Shown: positions 1 through 10,055, numbered from the stretch's first letter. The stretch is 45,730 bases of DNA from Gammaproteobacteria bacterium (GCA_013373125.1 JABXIK010000017.1:1-45730), one strand, 5' to 3'. Notes: a model not told the origin generated them from the sequence alone. Made by a program: numbers and translations.

Positions 1-1
1 G

Positions 2-802
2 CCACTAGGCGCTGCGGCCCTAGCCGGCACCACCTACCCTATTGATCGTAACTTAACAGCTGAACTTTTGGGTTTTGATGCGCCAACTGAAAACAGCTTG
101 GACAGCGTTTCCGATCGTGACTTTGCTATTGAGTTTACCGCAGCATGTTCCACCATCATGATGCACCTAAGCCGCTTTAGTGAAGAGCTGGTACTTTGGG
201 CCAGCGCGCAGTTTAATTTCATTGATTTGCCAGATCGCTTTTGTACTGGCTCATCCATCATGCCGCAAAAGAAAAACCCAGACGTACCTGAATTAGTACG
301 TGGTAAAGCGGGCCGCATCTTTGGACATTTAATTGGCTTGCTCACGTTAATGAAGTCACAGCCTTTGGCTTACAACAAAGACAACCAAGAAGACAAAGAG
401 CCTCTGTTCGACACCATCGACAATGTAGGCGGCAGCTTACGTGCTTTTGCTGACATGATGCCACACGTAGTATCGAAAAAAGACGTGATGCGCGAAGCCG
501 CACTGCGTGGTTTCTCAACCGCTACCGACTTAGCCGACTACCTTGTCCGTAAAGGCGTACCTTTCCGTGACTCTCACGAAATCGTGGGCAGCGCAGTAGG
601 TTATGGCGTGAAGACAGGTAAAGATTTAGGTGAAATGTCGTTAGAAGAACTGCAACAGTTTGGCGATATGATTACCGATGACGTGTTTGAAGTATTAACA
701 CTGGTAGGTTCGGTTGCGGCTCGTGATCACTTAGGCGGTACCGCGCCTAATCAAGTTCGTGCAGCAGCGAAACGTGCGGCTGAGAAATTAACTCAGCGCT
801 AG
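2..802 (+). CDS. argH: argininosuccinate lyase, 3' part
   Basis: Last step of arginine synthesis: cleaves argininosuccinate into arginine and fumarate in the cytoplasm. The reading frame is open from base 2 to the TAG at 800-802, so the gene is cut by the window's left edge and about 266 C-terminal residues remain. The first visible residues are [16 protein letters not shown], typical of ArgH. The fumarase/aspartase superfamily signature [11 protein letters not shown] is encoded at about 249-281; it holds the flexible loop with the catalytic serine. The C-terminal helical region is complete and ends in a normal position. An intrinsic terminator follows 7 bases after the stop. Identification is firm; only the N-terminal part is unseen. 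Confidence 0.97.
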   Translation, partial: PLGAAALAGTTYPIDRNLTAELLGFDAPTENSLDSVSDRDFAIEFTAACSTIMMHLSRFSEELVLWASAQFNFIDLPDRFCTGSSIMPQKKNPDVPELVRGKAGRIFGHLIGLLTLMKSQPLAYNKDNQEDKEPLFDTIDNVGGSLRAFADMMPHVVSKKDVMREAALRGFSTATDLADYLVRKGVPFRDSHEIVGSAVGYGVKTGKDLGEMSLEELQQFGDMITDDVFEVLTLVGSVAARDHLGGTAPNQVRAAAKRAAEKLTQR

Positions 803-808
803 AAACTA

Positions 809-848
809 TAAAACCGCTTGCTCAATAATGAACAAGCGGTTTTATATT
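809..848. terminator. bidirectional intrinsic terminator between argH and ridA
   Basis: A perfect 12-bp stem (809-820 with 833-844) and a 12-base loop, with T-rich sequence after it on the plus strand and A-rich sequence before it. It sits between the convergent argH and ridA genes and can serve both. Confidence 0.85.
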
Positions 849-913
849 AAATAAATGCAAAGATTTTAGTTAAACTAAAAAATGCCTCGCATTTAACATG
901 CCACCCAACCAAA

Positions 914-1294
914 TCAAGGCAATTCTAAAACACCATCCATTTCCACTTCCGCATCTTTTGGAAGCGAAGCAATTCCAATCGCAGCACGAGCAGGATAAGG
1001 TTGCTCGAAATACTCAGCCATAATGGCATTTACTTTGGCGAAGTTGCCTAAGTCCGTTAAGAAAATATTTAATTTCGCAATATCTTGCAATGAACCGCCA
1101 GCGGCTTCACACACAGCAGACAAATTATCAAACACACGACGTACGTTTGCTTCAAAATCCCCTTCAACCATTTCCATGGTTTCAGGTACTAACGGGATTT
1201 GCCCTGAAAGATAAACCGTTTTACCGACTTTTACGGCTTGCGAGTAAGTACCAATAGCTTGTGGTGCTTTATCTGTGTTAATGATTTCTTTCAT
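914..1294 (-). CDS. ridA: RidA family reactive intermediate deaminase
   Basis: RidA/YjgF proteins hydrolyse reactive enamine/imine intermediates (for example 2-aminoacrylate) made by PLP enzymes, and so protect transaminases. The 126-residue protein has the usual length, the N-terminal pattern [12 protein letters not shown], the segment [11 protein letters not shown], and the conserved arginine of the active site at about R103 (PARAAI), followed by [10 protein letters not shown]. The C-terminal end is slightly shorter than in E. coli RidA. The ATG start has a good SD (AGGA, 7 bases upstream). It lies downstream of gmk-rpoZ-spoT in the same direction, but a terminator hairpin at 1344-1369 separates it from spoT, so it is probably expressed partly by read-through or from its own promoter. 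Confidence 0.93.
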   Translation of the reverse strand: MKEIINTDKAPQAIGTYSQAVKVGKTVYLSGQIPLVPETMEMVEGDFEANVRRVFDNLSAVCEAAGGSLQDIAKLNIFLTDLGNFAKVNAIMAEYFEQPYPARAAIGIASLPKDAEVEMDGVLELP

Positions 1295-1334
1295 TGTGCT
1301 GTCCTTTTTGTTTTTAATTTTTTTCTCTATTAGT

Positions 1335-1369
1335 ATCTAAAAATAAAGCCGTATCTAAATGCGGCTTTA
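1335..1369 (-). terminator. intrinsic terminator downstream of spoT
   Basis: On the minus strand an 8-bp stem (1369-1362 with 1351-1344) with a 10-base loop is followed by a T-rich run. It lies about 150 bases past the spoT stop codon and upstream of ridA. Confidence 0.65.
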
Positions 1370-1433
1370 GCTAATTATTTTCAAACAAATTGTTAATTTT
1401 TTTAGGTCGTTACGAGCGCAGATTAGAGGAGGC

Positions 1434-1485
1434 ATAAATTTACAAGAAGAAGTGTTTTATAAATGACGCCTTTGCGTAAATTTAT
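1434..1485. repeat. 10-bp inverted repeat downstream of spoT
   Basis: ATAAATTTAC at 1434-1443 is the exact reverse complement of 1476-1485, with 32 bases between the arms. A further short hairpin (1487-1491 with 1501-1505) lies next to it. The element is in the 3' untranslated region of spoT; it may protect the transcript end, but no T-tract follows, so I do not call it a terminator. Confidence 0.4.
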
Positions 1486-1520
1486 AGCGCTCTATAATCA
1501 AGCGCAGTAGACCTTGGCTG

Positions 1521-3650
1521 TTATCCGGCGTTTTTCAAACGCACAATACGATTAACTGACTTATTCTTACGCAGTTTACGCATCACATCGGCAAGATGTT
1601 TACGCCCGTGTACGCCAATACGCAAACTCATGACGCTTAACTTGGCGTCTTTATCATCCACACTAATTTGTTCTAAATTACCATCAGCTTCGGTAACCGC
1701 CGCTGCAAGCTGGGCCACTAGACCGCGTCCATTTTCCACCCAAGCACGCAAGGTAACGGAGAAATCTTCTTTAATCTTATCATCCCAAATAAGTGGCAAG
1801 CATTTGTCACTTTGATCAAGCAAGTCCAACATGTTTTTACAGGTGTTGGTGTGTACCACTAATCCTCGACCCGAGCTGGAATAACCAACAATTTGATCGC
1901 CCGGAATTGGGCTACAGCATTTAGCATAGGTAACCACGCCGCCTTCTTTGCCGTTTATACTGAACACGCCCTCGCTACTGATAGAACTGACGCCGTCTTC
2001 TTTGCCTAATACAAACACAGCCAGACGACGGGCAATGGCTTGTGGCGCACGGGAGCCTAAGCCAATTTCTTCTAGCAAGGTATCCAGCTGCTTAACGTTA
2101 AATTCTTTTAATAAGTGCTCTAAATGAATGGCATCAATTTCATCCAAGCTTAAGTGGAACATACTTAGCGCGCTGGATAATAAACGGCGACCAAGGTTCA
2201 CTGACTGATCTTGTTTTTGGTTTTTCAAATAGTGACGAATATTACTACGAGCTTTTGATGTCACTACGAAGTTCAACCAAGATGGATTCGGACTCGCACC
2301 CGGCGCGGTAATGATTTCAACACTTTGACCACTGACTAGCTTAGTGCTTAATGGCGCTAACTGCTGATCGATACGGCAGCCAACACACGAATTACCCACA
2401 TCGGTATGAACGCTGTAAGCAAAGTCCACCACGGTACTTTCTTTTGGCATTTCAACAATGCGCCCTTTCGGTGTGAAGATATAAATATCATCTGGGAATA
2501 AATCCACTTTCACACTTTCGATAAATTCTTGAGGATTACCAGCGCGCTGTTGTAACTCTAGTAAGCCTTGTACCCACTGACGTGCTCGTTGGCTGCCTTT
2601 ACTGTGGGATTCCCCTTCTTCATCCTTGTACAACCAATGGGCCGCAATGCCGTTATGGGCCATGGCTTCCATTTCTTCAGTACGAATTTGAATTTCGATG
2701 TGCACCCCACCCAAACCCACAACAGAGGTGTGTAACGATTGATAACCATTGGATTTAGGAATTGCAATGTAATCTTTAAAACGCCCAGGAACAGGCTTGT
2801 ACTGATTATGAATGAAACCCAATGCACGATAACAACTATCGACGCTATCTACGATAATGCGGAAACCATACACGTCCATGATTTGTTTGAAGGACTTTTT
2901 CTGCTCCTTCATTTTGCGGTAAATACTATAGAGGTGTTTTTCGCGACCGATCACCCGAGCATTCAAGCCTTCTTCTTTTAATCGCTTCTTGATGGACTTA
3001 CTGATCTTATCCACCAACTCACTGCGATTACCCCTAGCGGCTTTTACTGCCTTTTGAATCATGTTGCTGCGCATTGGATGCTTAGCTCTGAAGCATAAGT
3101 CTTCTAATTCAATGCGAATATTACTAATGCCAAGGCGGTTGGCGATGGGGGCATAAATTTCTAAGGTTTCGCGAGCGATGCGGCGCTTCTTCTCTGGCGG
3201 CATGGAATCCAGAGTACGCATATTGTGAAGGCGGTCAGCCAACTTCACCAAGATAACGCGAATATCACGGGCCATGGCCATGGCCATCTTCTGAAAATTA
3301 CCCGCTTGTTTATCTTCTTGGCTTTCGAATTTGATGTGTGTGAGCTTACTCACCCCGTCCACTAATTCGGATACGGTTTCACCAAATTGCTGTTCTAAGG
3401 CTTCTTTGGGAACGGCTGTGTCTTCGATGACATCATGCAGCATGGCCGCCATTAGGCTTTGTGGGTCCATGTGCATTTCTGAAAGGATATTGGCCACCGC
3501 CAGCGGGTGCACAATATATGGATCACCACTACGACGATACTGCCCCTCATGGGCTTGTTCGGCGTAGTAGTAAGCCCGGCAAACCTGATTGATTTGCTCG
3601 GGTTCAAGATAGCTGCTTAAGCGCTCGGCTAATGCATCTACTGTGGGCAC
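1521..3650 (-). CDS. spoT: bifunctional (p)ppGpp synthetase/hydrolase SpoT
   Basis: Stringent-response enzyme that hydrolyses, and usually weakly makes, (p)ppGpp. The 709 residues match the family length. Domains in order: HD hydrolase (about 25-175, metal-binding HD at 72-73 in LHDVIEDT), synthetase (about 235-345, with RFKDYIAIPKSNGYQS), TGS (about 385-450, IYIFTPKGRIVEMP), conserved helical/zinc-finger region (CCSPIPGD) and a C-terminal ACT domain (about 635-705). The start is a GTG at 3650-3648: an excellent SD (AGGAGGT at 3662-3656) sits 5 bases upstream and the N-terminus aligns with SpoT. The intact HD motif supports hydrolase activity. It is third in the gmk-rpoZ-spoT cluster, a classic gammaproteobacterial arrangement, 46 bases after rpoZ. 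Confidence 0.97.
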   Translation of the reverse strand: MPTVDALAERLSSYLEPEQINQVCRAYYYAEQAHEGQYRRSGDPYIVHPLAVANILSEMHMDPQSLMAAMLHDVIEDTAVPKEALEQQFGETVSELVDGVSKLTHIKFESQEDKQAGNFQKMAMAMARDIRVILVKLADRLHNMRTLDSMPPEKKRRIARETLEIYAPIANRLGISNIRIELEDLCFRAKHPMRSNMIQKAVKAARGNRSELVDKISKSIKKRLKEEGLNARVIGREKHLYSIYRKMKEQKKSFKQIMDVYGFRIIVDSVDSCYRALGFIHNQYKPVPGRFKDYIAIPKSNGYQSLHTSVVGLGGVHIEIQIRTEEMEAMAHNGIAAHWLYKDEEGESHSKGSQRARQWVQGLLELQQRAGNPQEFIESVKVDLFPDDIYIFTPKGRIVEMPKESTVVDFAYSVHTDVGNSCVGCRIDQQLAPLSTKLVSGQSVEIITAPGASPNPSWLNFVVTSKARSNIRHYLKNQKQDQSVNLGRRLLSSALSMFHLSLDEIDAIHLEHLLKEFNVKQLDTLLEEIGLGSRAPQAIARRLAVFVLGKEDGVSSISSEGVFSINGKEGGVVTYAKCCSPIPGDQIVGYSSSGRGLVVHTNTCKNMLDLLDQSDKCLPLIWDDKIKEDFSVTLRAWVENGRGLVAQLAAAVTEADGNLEQISVDDKDAKLSVMSLRIGVHGRKHLADVMRKLRKNKSVNRIVRLKNAG

Positions 3651-3655
3651 CCTTT

Positions 3656-3662
3656 ACCTCCT
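3656..3662 (-). promoter_or_regulatory. strong Shine-Dalgarno that fixes the GTG start of spoT
   Basis: The minus strand reads AGGAGGT, 5 bases before the GTG start codon of spoT. No ATG close by offers a comparable site, so it decides the start. Confidence 0.85.
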
Positions 3663-3696
3663 AATGCTGGCTGGCAAAGTAAGGATGCAGTCATAC

Positions 3697-3930
3697 TTAC
3701 TCTTGCTCAGCAGCTAATGCAGCGGCTTCAGCAGCAGCCATAGAAGCTTGAGTAATCTTACCTTCTGCAATTTCACGTAACGCGATAACAGTTGGCTTGT
3801 CGTTTTCTGGCGCTACTAGAGGCTCAGCACCTTGAATGGCGATTTGACGAGCACGCTTGCTGGCCAACATTACAAGTTCAAAACGGTTATCTACGCTTGC
3901 TAGGCAATCTTCTACGGTTACGCGCGCCAT
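3697..3930 (-). CDS. rpoZ: RNA polymerase omega subunit
   Basis: Omega (77 residues, short by about 14 against E. coli) helps fold and hold the beta' subunit and forms part of one ppGpp site on RNA polymerase. The N-terminal pattern [10 protein letters not shown], then [16 protein letters not shown], and the later [14 protein letters not shown] are characteristic. The C-terminal tail is alanine/glutamate-rich, as in other gammaproteobacteria. It lies between gmk and spoT, so the ppGpp-responsive subunit and the ppGpp enzyme are made together. A 142-base gap separates it from gmk. Confidence 0.97.
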   Translation of the reverse strand: MARVTVEDCLASVDNRFELVMLASKRARQIAIQGAEPLVAPENDKPTVIALREIAEGKITQASMAAAEAAALAAEQE

Positions 3931-4021
3931 GCTTTAATCTCTTCGTTAAGGGCAGCGAACTGCCGTTTATCACATAGGATGGGTTAGTTTACAAAAAGCC
4001 GCCGTCTTTCGCCAATTGTTT

Positions 4022-4036
4022 AGCCCTATAAGGGCT
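4022..4036. repeat. short perfect hairpin between gmk and rpoZ
   Basis: AGCCCT-ATA-AGGGCT gives a 6-bp stem with a 3-base loop in the 142-base gap between gmk and rpoZ. No T-run follows on the minus strand, so it is more likely an mRNA processing or stabilising structure than a terminator. Confidence 0.4.
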
Positions 4037-4072
4037 GTTTACATAAGCTATGACGGGGTTTCTAAGGTATTT

Positions 4073-4696
<624 letters not shown>

Positions 4697-4730
4697 TCAA
4701 CAACAGACAAGGTTAATAAGGGTTAGACCC

Positions 4731-4760
4731 TGTATAATAGCAAGGTTTTTAGCCTGGCAA
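4731..4760 (-). promoter_or_regulatory. candidate sigma-70 promoter for gmk-rpoZ-spoT
   Basis: On the minus strand TTGCCA (4760-4755), 18 bases, then TATACA (4736-4731). It sits between the stop of the upstream phosphodiesterase gene and the gmk start. Judged by eye only. Confidence 0.45.
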
Positions 4761-4770
4761 AAATCGGCCA

Positions 4771-6261
4771 TTAACCAACTAAGCTAAAATGTTCGGCCAA
4801 TTGATGTACTTCCATGGGCATGGCCAGCAAGTAACCTTGCGCTTCGTTACACCCTAACTGAGCCAACATGGCTCGTTGCTCATCGGTTTCAACGCCTTCT
4901 GCTACCACGGTCATATCAAATCCCTGAGTCATGGTAATGATGGCTTGCACAATAGCATGGGATTTTTTATCGCGAGTAATATAGTGAATGAACGAGCGAT
5001 CAATTTTCACTTCATCGATTGGCAAGTCACGCAAGATTACCAAAGAGGTATATCCGGTTCCAAAATCGTCCACAGAGAATCGGATGCCTTTTTGCTTTAA
5101 ACGCTTAATCACACTGACGCTTTTAGTAATGTCATCCAGAGCAGCGGTTTCGGTAATTTCGATTTGTAATAATGGCGCTAATTCCTCTGCTTTATTAATT
5201 TGCACCATGAGTTTTTCCATGAGCAAGGTGGAGTTAAATTCCACCGCAGAAATATTAATAGAGACTCGCGGAATCACGCCATCCAGCAATCCAAAACCAC
5301 CCAATTCTTGTTGCGCACGCTTAAGCACAAACGCCGAAATTTTATCGCACAGATTATTCTCTTCAGCCAATTCAATAAATTGATCCGGTGGAATAAAACC
5401 CAGTCTTGGATGACGCCAACGAATTAAGACCTCAACACCAGTTAAGTTGTTTGAACGTAGATCGTATTGCGGCTGATACACCAAACTTAAATGTTCATTT
5501 TTCAATGCCAAGCGTAAATCTTGTAATAACAACTGACGCTCGGTTTCTTGTTTGGATAACTCTTGATTAAAAAACTGAATGCCGCTGTTCTCTAACTTGG
5601 CTTTAGTTAAAGCGGAATTGGCAGATGACATTAAAAGCTTGGCGGTACGGCCATCATTGGGCTCTATCGCCACCCCCATAGCACAATCAATTTCTAAATG
5701 ATTCGCTCGTGCATTGGTATCAAATAACTGACGAAATTGATTAATAGCACTGTCTACATGTTCTTCGCCTTTCGTCACAACCTGTGCGATCGCAAATTGA
5801 TCTGGCCCTAAACGCCCCATTAAAACGCTGGCACTGTAATGGGTCTTTAAACGCTGTGCGAATGACGTCAGGATTTTATCGGCACCATCAAACCCCAATG
5901 AATGGTTTAACTTAGAAAACCCTACAATATCTAGGTACATAAGCACCACTTGCTGATCCTCAGCACGCAGATGCAGACGTTGATCCAGTATTTGCTGAAA
6001 GGTGAAATGGCGCGCAAGGCCCGTCAGCGAGTCCATTTGATTTAACGCTTCGATGGTACGAAACGCGTTGGAGACCAATACAAATAATAATGCAGCAGTC
6101 ACCACCACAAACAACCAGCCTTTTAAGGTCTGGGCTTGCGTCATGAAGTTCACATCATGAATTAACAGCTCTAAGGCTTTATCAGAAAATACAATCCACA
6201 GCGCAGCAAACACTGCATACAAAATGGTAATACGTAATGCCGAGGCAAGGGATTTAGGCAT
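4771..6261 (-). CDS. membrane c-di-GMP phosphodiesterase, degenerate GGDEF plus EAL
   Basis: Inner-membrane protein of 496 residues with two predicted membrane helices (about 10-27 and 48-65) that enclose a short periplasmic loop. A GGDEF domain follows (about 75-235) and then an EAL domain (about 245-490). The GGDEF signature is GPDQF at 152-156, so diguanylate cyclase activity is unlikely. The EAL domain reads EVL at 277-279 but keeps the metal/substrate residues E277, N336, E368, D398-D399 (DDFGTGYTSL), K419, E455 and Q475. It should therefore hydrolyse c-di-GMP, with the GGDEF acting as a regulatory (perhaps GTP-binding) module; this is inference from conserved residues. It lies between yicC and gmk on the same strand, with 186 bases before it and its own ATG; the signal it senses is unknown. 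Confidence 0.9.
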   Translation of the reverse strand: MPKSLASALRITILYAVFAALWIVFSDKALELLIHDVNFMTQAQTLKGWLFVVVTAALLFVLVSNAFRTIEALNQMDSLTGLARHFTFQQILDQRLHLRAEDQQVVLMYLDIVGFSKLNHSLGFDGADKILTSFAQRLKTHYSASVLMGRLGPDQFAIAQVVTKGEEHVDSAINQFRQLFDTNARANHLEIDCAMGVAIEPNDGRTAKLLMSSANSALTKAKLENSGIQFFNQELSKQETERQLLLQDLRLALKNEHLSLVYQPQYDLRSNNLTGVEVLIRWRHPRLGFIPPDQFIELAEENNLCDKISAFVLKRAQQELGGFGLLDGVIPRVSINISAVEFNSTLLMEKLMVQINKAEELAPLLQIEITETAALDDITKSVSVIKRLKQKGIRFSVDDFGTGYTSLVILRDLPIDEVKIDRSFIHYITRDKKSHAIVQAIITMTQGFDMTVVAEGVETDEQRAMLAQLGCNEAQGYLLAMPMEVHQLAEHFSLVG

Positions 6262-6447
6262 AGACTGGTCACATCAAACATCTTAATCACAGTCTAGCAG
6301 AGCTGCTTTAGCTGAACAGACGGAATCTGGGGTGAAAATGGTCAGAATTGGCCGACCTCAACATAAGCAAAACCGAGCCAACAACCACCTGCTTATAATA
6401 TGTGCAATAAGCCGGCAGTTGTATTGATTCTCAGCCGGGAAGGTCGG

Positions 6448-7308
6448 CTACTCGATGTTTTGCACTTGCTCACGCATTTGCTCAATCAACACTTTTAGCT
6501 CCACAGCAATTTGCGTGGTCAGATGACTAATGGATTTACTGCTTAGAGTGTTGGCCTCACGATTCAGCTCTTGCATCATGAAATCTAAGCGACGACCCAC
6601 GGCCCCTTTTTGCTTGAGGATACGGGACACTTCAGCAAGATGGGCGTCTAAGCGATCCAACTCTTCATCCACATCTGCTTTTTGTAAGATGATGATCATT
6701 TCTTGCTCGAATCGATCCGGCTCTACTTGCAGTTTTAAATCCGCCAACTTATCCAGCAAGTGCTGACGTTGGGCCGTTAAAATTTCAGGCAAAATGGCTT
6801 TCACCTTTTCCACTTCGGCAGCAATCCCATCTAAGCGCTGTAGGATAAACTGTGTTAACGCCAAGCCTTCGCGTTCACGCATAGCAACCAATTGCTCAAG
6901 GGCTTGATGAAAACCATTTAAAGCATCTTGCTCCACTTGTGCTTGATCAAAACTAGGTTGTACCAATACACCAGGCCATTTGAGAATCTCCAGCGCATCT
7001 AATGCGTTACCTGGTCCAATCACGGCATGCACTTGATCAGCCGCGGCATTAAGTTGGGCAACTAACGCTTCGTTGATGCTTAAGTTTTGCTCTTGCTGAG
7101 CCGGCGTGAACTTCAAACTGCATTCCACTTTGCCGCGCTGTAATCCTTTGCGCAGAACTTCACGCACAGGCGCTTCAACAGCTTTTAAAGATTCAGGCAA
7201 ACGAAAGTGCAATTCTAAATAGCGGGAATTCACCGAGCGAATTTCCCAAGTATAAGTACCCGTTGCAGTCACATTATCCACACGGGCAAACGCAGTCATG
7301 CTGTGCAT
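6448..7308 (-). CDS. yicC: YicC family endoribonuclease
   Basis: YicC proteins are cytoplasmic endoribonucleases linked to RNA turnover and stationary-phase stress. The 286 residues carry the N-terminal YicC module (MTAFAR, RSVNSRYLEL) and the C-terminal DUF1732 region (GRRLDFMMQELNREANTLSS). The chosen ATG makes the start MHSMTAFAR, which fits the family better than the second Met, and an AAGGA lies upstream. It is divergent from rph across a 177-base promoter region, the same pairing as in Pseudomonas and E. coli. A short GC hairpin covers its stop codon, but there is no clear T-tract. Confidence 0.94.
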   Translation of the reverse strand: MHSMTAFARVDNVTATGTYTWEIRSVNSRYLELHFRLPESLKAVEAPVREVLRKGLQRGKVECSLKFTPAQQEQNLSINEALVAQLNAAADQVHAVIGPGNALDALEILKWPGVLVQPSFDQAQVEQDALNGFHQALEQLVAMREREGLALTQFILQRLDGIAAEVEKVKAILPEILTAQRQHLLDKLADLKLQVEPDRFEQEMIIILQKADVDEELDRLDAHLAEVSRILKQKGAVGRRLDFMMQELNREANTLSSKSISHLTTQIAVELKVLIEQMREQVQNIE

Positions 7309-7428
7309 GGAGGCATTCCTTGATAAAACGTAAGGAAATTCTACCTAGCCTTAGGCCATAGCGCGAGGTGTTCGTGCTCATCTATACCTGAACAAGTCTA
7401 TTCACCACACAAGAAAACCAAATCCACC

Positions 7429-7456
7429 TTGGCCTTGAGGCTAAGGCCAGTATAAT
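7429..7456 (+). promoter_or_regulatory. sigma-70 promoter for rph with overlapping inverted repeats
   Basis: TTGGCC (7429-7434), 16 bases, then a perfect TATAAT (7451-7456), 30 bases before the rph ATG. The spacer holds an inverted repeat (GGCCTT at 7431-7436 with AAGGCC at 7443-7448). TTGAGG at 7435-7440 can also pair with CCTCAA just past the -10 element, so a repressor site or 5' hairpin is possible. Confidence 0.6.
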
Positions 7457-7485
7457 GGCCTCAAATTTCTTATATAGAGAACACC

Positions 7486-8202
7486 ATGAGACCAAGCGGA
7501 CGCTCCCTCGACCAACTACGCGACGTAAAAATCACCCGTAATTTCACCAAACACGCCGAAGGCTCTGTTTTGGTTGAATTTGGCGATACCAAAGTCATTT
7601 GTACTGCCAGCGTCGAAACTCGCGTACCTGGCTTTTTACGTGGCCAAGGTCAAGGCTGGGTAACCGCTGAATACGGCATGTTGCCACGTTCCACTGGCAC
7701 CCGCATGATCCGTGAAGCCGCCAAAGGTAAACAAAGCGGTCGTACTGTGGAGATCAGTCGCTTAATTGGTCGCTCTTTACGTGCAGCCATCGATCTTGAA
7801 GCCCTAGGTGAAAACAGCATCACCATCGACTGTGATGTGATCCAAGCAGATGGCGGCACTCGTACTGCTTCTATCACAGGTGCATGTGTTGCATTAATGG
7901 ATGCCATTAATCACATGATGGAAAATGGCCAACTAAAGACCAACCCGGTGAAACACCTGATCGGGGCGGTATCCGTGGGCATCTATAATGGCGAAGCCGT
8001 GTTGGACTTGGATTACGCCGAAGACAGCAATGCCGAAACGGATCTAAACGTCATCATGGCGGATAACGGTGGTTTCATCGAAATTCAAGGCACCGCAGAA
8101 GGGGAGCCTTTCCAACCCAATGAGCTTACAGCCATGTTGGAACTTGCTAAAAAAGGCATTGCCGAATTAACTCAAATTCAGCAAGCTGCACTAGCAAAAT
8201 AA
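7486..8202 (+). CDS. rph: ribonuclease PH
   Basis: Phosphorolytic 3'-5' exoribonuclease that trims tRNA 3' ends. The 238 residues match the full-length enzyme (not the truncated E. coli K-12 form). Recognised segments: [59 protein letters not shown] and [19 protein letters not shown], which include the phosphate-binding arginines. The C-terminus with [10 protein letters not shown] is complete. Monocistronic or transcribed with yggT 28 bases downstream. Confidence 0.98.
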   Translation: MRPSGRSLDQLRDVKITRNFTKHAEGSVLVEFGDTKVICTASVETRVPGFLRGQGQGWVTAEYGMLPRSTGTRMIREAAKGKQSGRTVEISRLIGRSLRAAIDLEALGENSITIDCDVIQADGGTRTASITGACVALMDAINHMMENGQLKTNPVKHLIGAVSVGIYNGEAVLDLDYAEDSNAETDLNVIMADNGGFIEIQGTAEGEPFQPNELTAMLELAKKGIAELTQIQQAALAK

Positions 8203-8230
8203 TTAATGAACCAAGCGTAAGGAGCATTCT

Positions 8231-8815
8231 ATGGGTTCAGCGTCAGTTCAAATTGGTTTATTACTGGTTAACGCCATTGCCGGATTTTTCTTGTTCGTCG
8301 TATTACTGCGTTTTCTATTACAAGCGGTGCGCGCGGATTTTTACAATCCTATCAGCCAATTTGTGGTGAAAGCCACGAACCCATTTATCGTGCCTTTGCG
8401 CAAAGTGATCCCTGGCTTTGCTGGATTTGATTGGGCGGCCATCGTGTTGCTAATCATCGTACAGATGATTGCCATCTCCTTGAGCCTACTGATTGCAGGT
8501 TACGGCTTGCCTTACGCCAGCATTGCCATTTGGGCACTGTTAGGAACAGCAGGACTATTCTTAAAACTGTATTTTTGGGGATTACTTATCAGTGTGATCG
8601 CTAGCTGGTTAGCCCCGCAAAGTTACAATCCGGCATTGATGTTATTACGCCAGCTTTTAGAACCTGTCATGGCGCCTATTCGTAAGTTGCTGCCAGACAT
8701 GGGTGGCTTCGACATCAGCCCAATCATTTTATTTTTAGTGATTAACGTCTTTGAAATCATCTTGATTGCCACCGCCCGCGAAACCGGTGCACCTGGCTTC
8801 ATCATTGGCTTGTAA
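8231..8815 (+). CDS. yggT: YggT family integral membrane protein
   Basis: Inner-membrane protein of 194 residues with two YGGT modules (about 10-90 and 105-190), each with hydrophobic helices around a conserved pattern (FYNPISQFVVKATNPFIVPLRKVIPG; the second copy has LEPVMAPIRKLLP). The family is linked to osmotic-stress resistance and envelope or divisome functions in other bacteria; the biochemical role is not settled. SD AAGGAG precedes the ATG. It lies between rph and metX, as in many Pseudomonas relatives, and ends before a good terminator. Confidence 0.93.
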   Translation: MGSASVQIGLLLVNAIAGFFLFVVLLRFLLQAVRADFYNPISQFVVKATNPFIVPLRKVIPGFAGFDWAAIVLLIIVQMIAISLSLLIAGYGLPYASIAIWALLGTAGLFLKLYFWGLLISVIASWLAPQSYNPALMLLRQLLEPVMAPIRKLLPDMGGFDISPIILFLVINVFEIILIATARETGAPGFIIGL

Positions 8816-8848
8816 ACCAATCCAATAAACTAAAAAGACGGATTTTTT

Positions 8849-8877
8849 GCGCGCAGTCACGTACACTGCGCGTTTTT
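8849..8877 (+). terminator. intrinsic terminator after yggT
   Basis: Perfect 8-bp stem CGCGCAGT/ACTGCGCG (8850-8857 with 8865-8872), 7-base loop, then TTTTT. It separates rph-yggT from metX-metW. Confidence 0.88.
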
Positions 8878-8906
8878 GTAAGACTCTGAATTCTAGGACC
8901 AATTGA

Positions 8907-10055
8907 ATGCCGCAAGACATCCCTGCTAATTCAGTTGGCGTAGTCACGCCCCAGATTGCGACCTTTGATGAACCTTTAGAACTGCGCAGTGGCAAAGTTC
9001 TAGAAAGCTATCAACTGGTATATGAAACCTATGGGGAACTCAACGCCGACAAATCCAATGCCGTATTAATCTGTCATGCCTTAAGTGGCCACCATCACGC
9101 GGCAGGTTATCACAGCATGGACGACAAAAAGCCCGGCTGGTGGGATAGCTGTATTGGTCCAGGCAAAGCCATTGATACCAACAAATTCTTTGTCATTGCC
9201 CTTAACAACCTTGGTGGCTGTCACGGCAGCACAGGGCCAACGTCTATAAATCCAGCAACGGGTGAGCCTTATGGCAGTGATTTTCCCATGGTACGTGTCC
9301 GCGACTGGGTGGAAAGTCAAGCTCGTCTAGCCGATTACCTAGGCATCGAAAAATTCGCCGCCGTTGTGGGTGGCAGCTTGGGCGGTATGCAGGCATTACG
9401 CTGGAGCATTCAATACCCTGAGCGTTTGCATTACAGCGTCGTGATTGCCTCGGCACCGAAGCTCAGCGCACAAAACATTGCCTTCAATGAAGTAGCTCGT
9501 AACGCCATCATGAAAGACCCTGAGTTCCATGACGGTCACTACCTTAAGCACAACACCCTACCCAAAGCCGGCTTGATGCAAGCGCGTATGCTTGCCCACT
9601 TAACCTATTTAAGTGACGACGCCATGGGTGAAAAATTCGGGCGTGACATGAAAAGCGATGAAGTGCGTTACGACTACTCACCCGAATTCGAAGTAGAGAG
9701 TTACCTGCATTATCAAGGTGAGAAATTCTCTACCACCTTTGATGCCAACACCTACTTGTTAATGACAAAAGCGTTGGATTATTTCGATCCGGCTCAGTAT
9801 TACGAAAATGATTTGGCGAAATGTTTAAGCCACGCTCAATGTAAGTTCTTAGTTGTGAGCTTTACGACCGACTGGCGCTTTAGCCCAGAACGTAGCGAAG
9901 AAATTGTGGATGCATTAATCGAAGCCGATAAAGAAGTGACTTACGCCCGTATCGAATCTGAAAAAGGCCACGATGCCTTTTTAATTCCGATTCCGCGCTA
10001 TGTCTCTTTATTCAGTGCCTACATGAATCGTGTTGCGAAGGAGCTTGCCCTATGA
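8907..10055 (+). CDS. metX: homoserine O-acyltransferase MetX
   Basis: Activates homoserine for methionine synthesis by transferring an acetyl or succinyl group. The 382-residue alpha/beta hydrolase has the nucleophile S157 in GGSLGG, the acid D322 in TTDWRFSP and H355 in EKGHDAF. The segment [13 protein letters not shown] and the oxyanion region [12 protein letters not shown] are typical. In gammaproteobacteria with the metX-metW pair many MetX enzymes use succinyl-CoA; I cannot fix the donor from what I see. Its TGA overlaps the metW ATG (ATGA), so the pair is translationally coupled. Confidence 0.96.
   Translation: MPQDIPANSVGVVTPQIATFDEPLELRSGKVLESYQLVYETYGELNADKSNAVLICHALSGHHHAAGYHSMDDKKPGWWDSCIGPGKAIDTNKFFVIALNNLGGCHGSTGPTSINPATGEPYGSDFPMVRVRDWVESQARLADYLGIEKFAAVVGGSLGGMQALRWSIQYPERLHYSVVIASAPKLSAQNIAFNEVARNAIMKDPEFHDGHYLKHNTLPKAGLMQARMLAHLTYLSDDAMGEKFGRDMKSDEVRYDYSPEFEVESYLHYQGEKFSTTFDANTYLLMTKALDYFDPAQYYENDLAKCLSHAQCKFLVVSFTTDWRFSPERSEEIVDALIEADKEVTYARIESEKGHDAFLIPIPRYVSLFSAYMNRVAKELAL

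Noticed and set aside
4022..4036. Terminator between gmk and rpoZ
   Set aside because: The hairpin is followed by AAAC on the minus strand and the operon is normally continuous.
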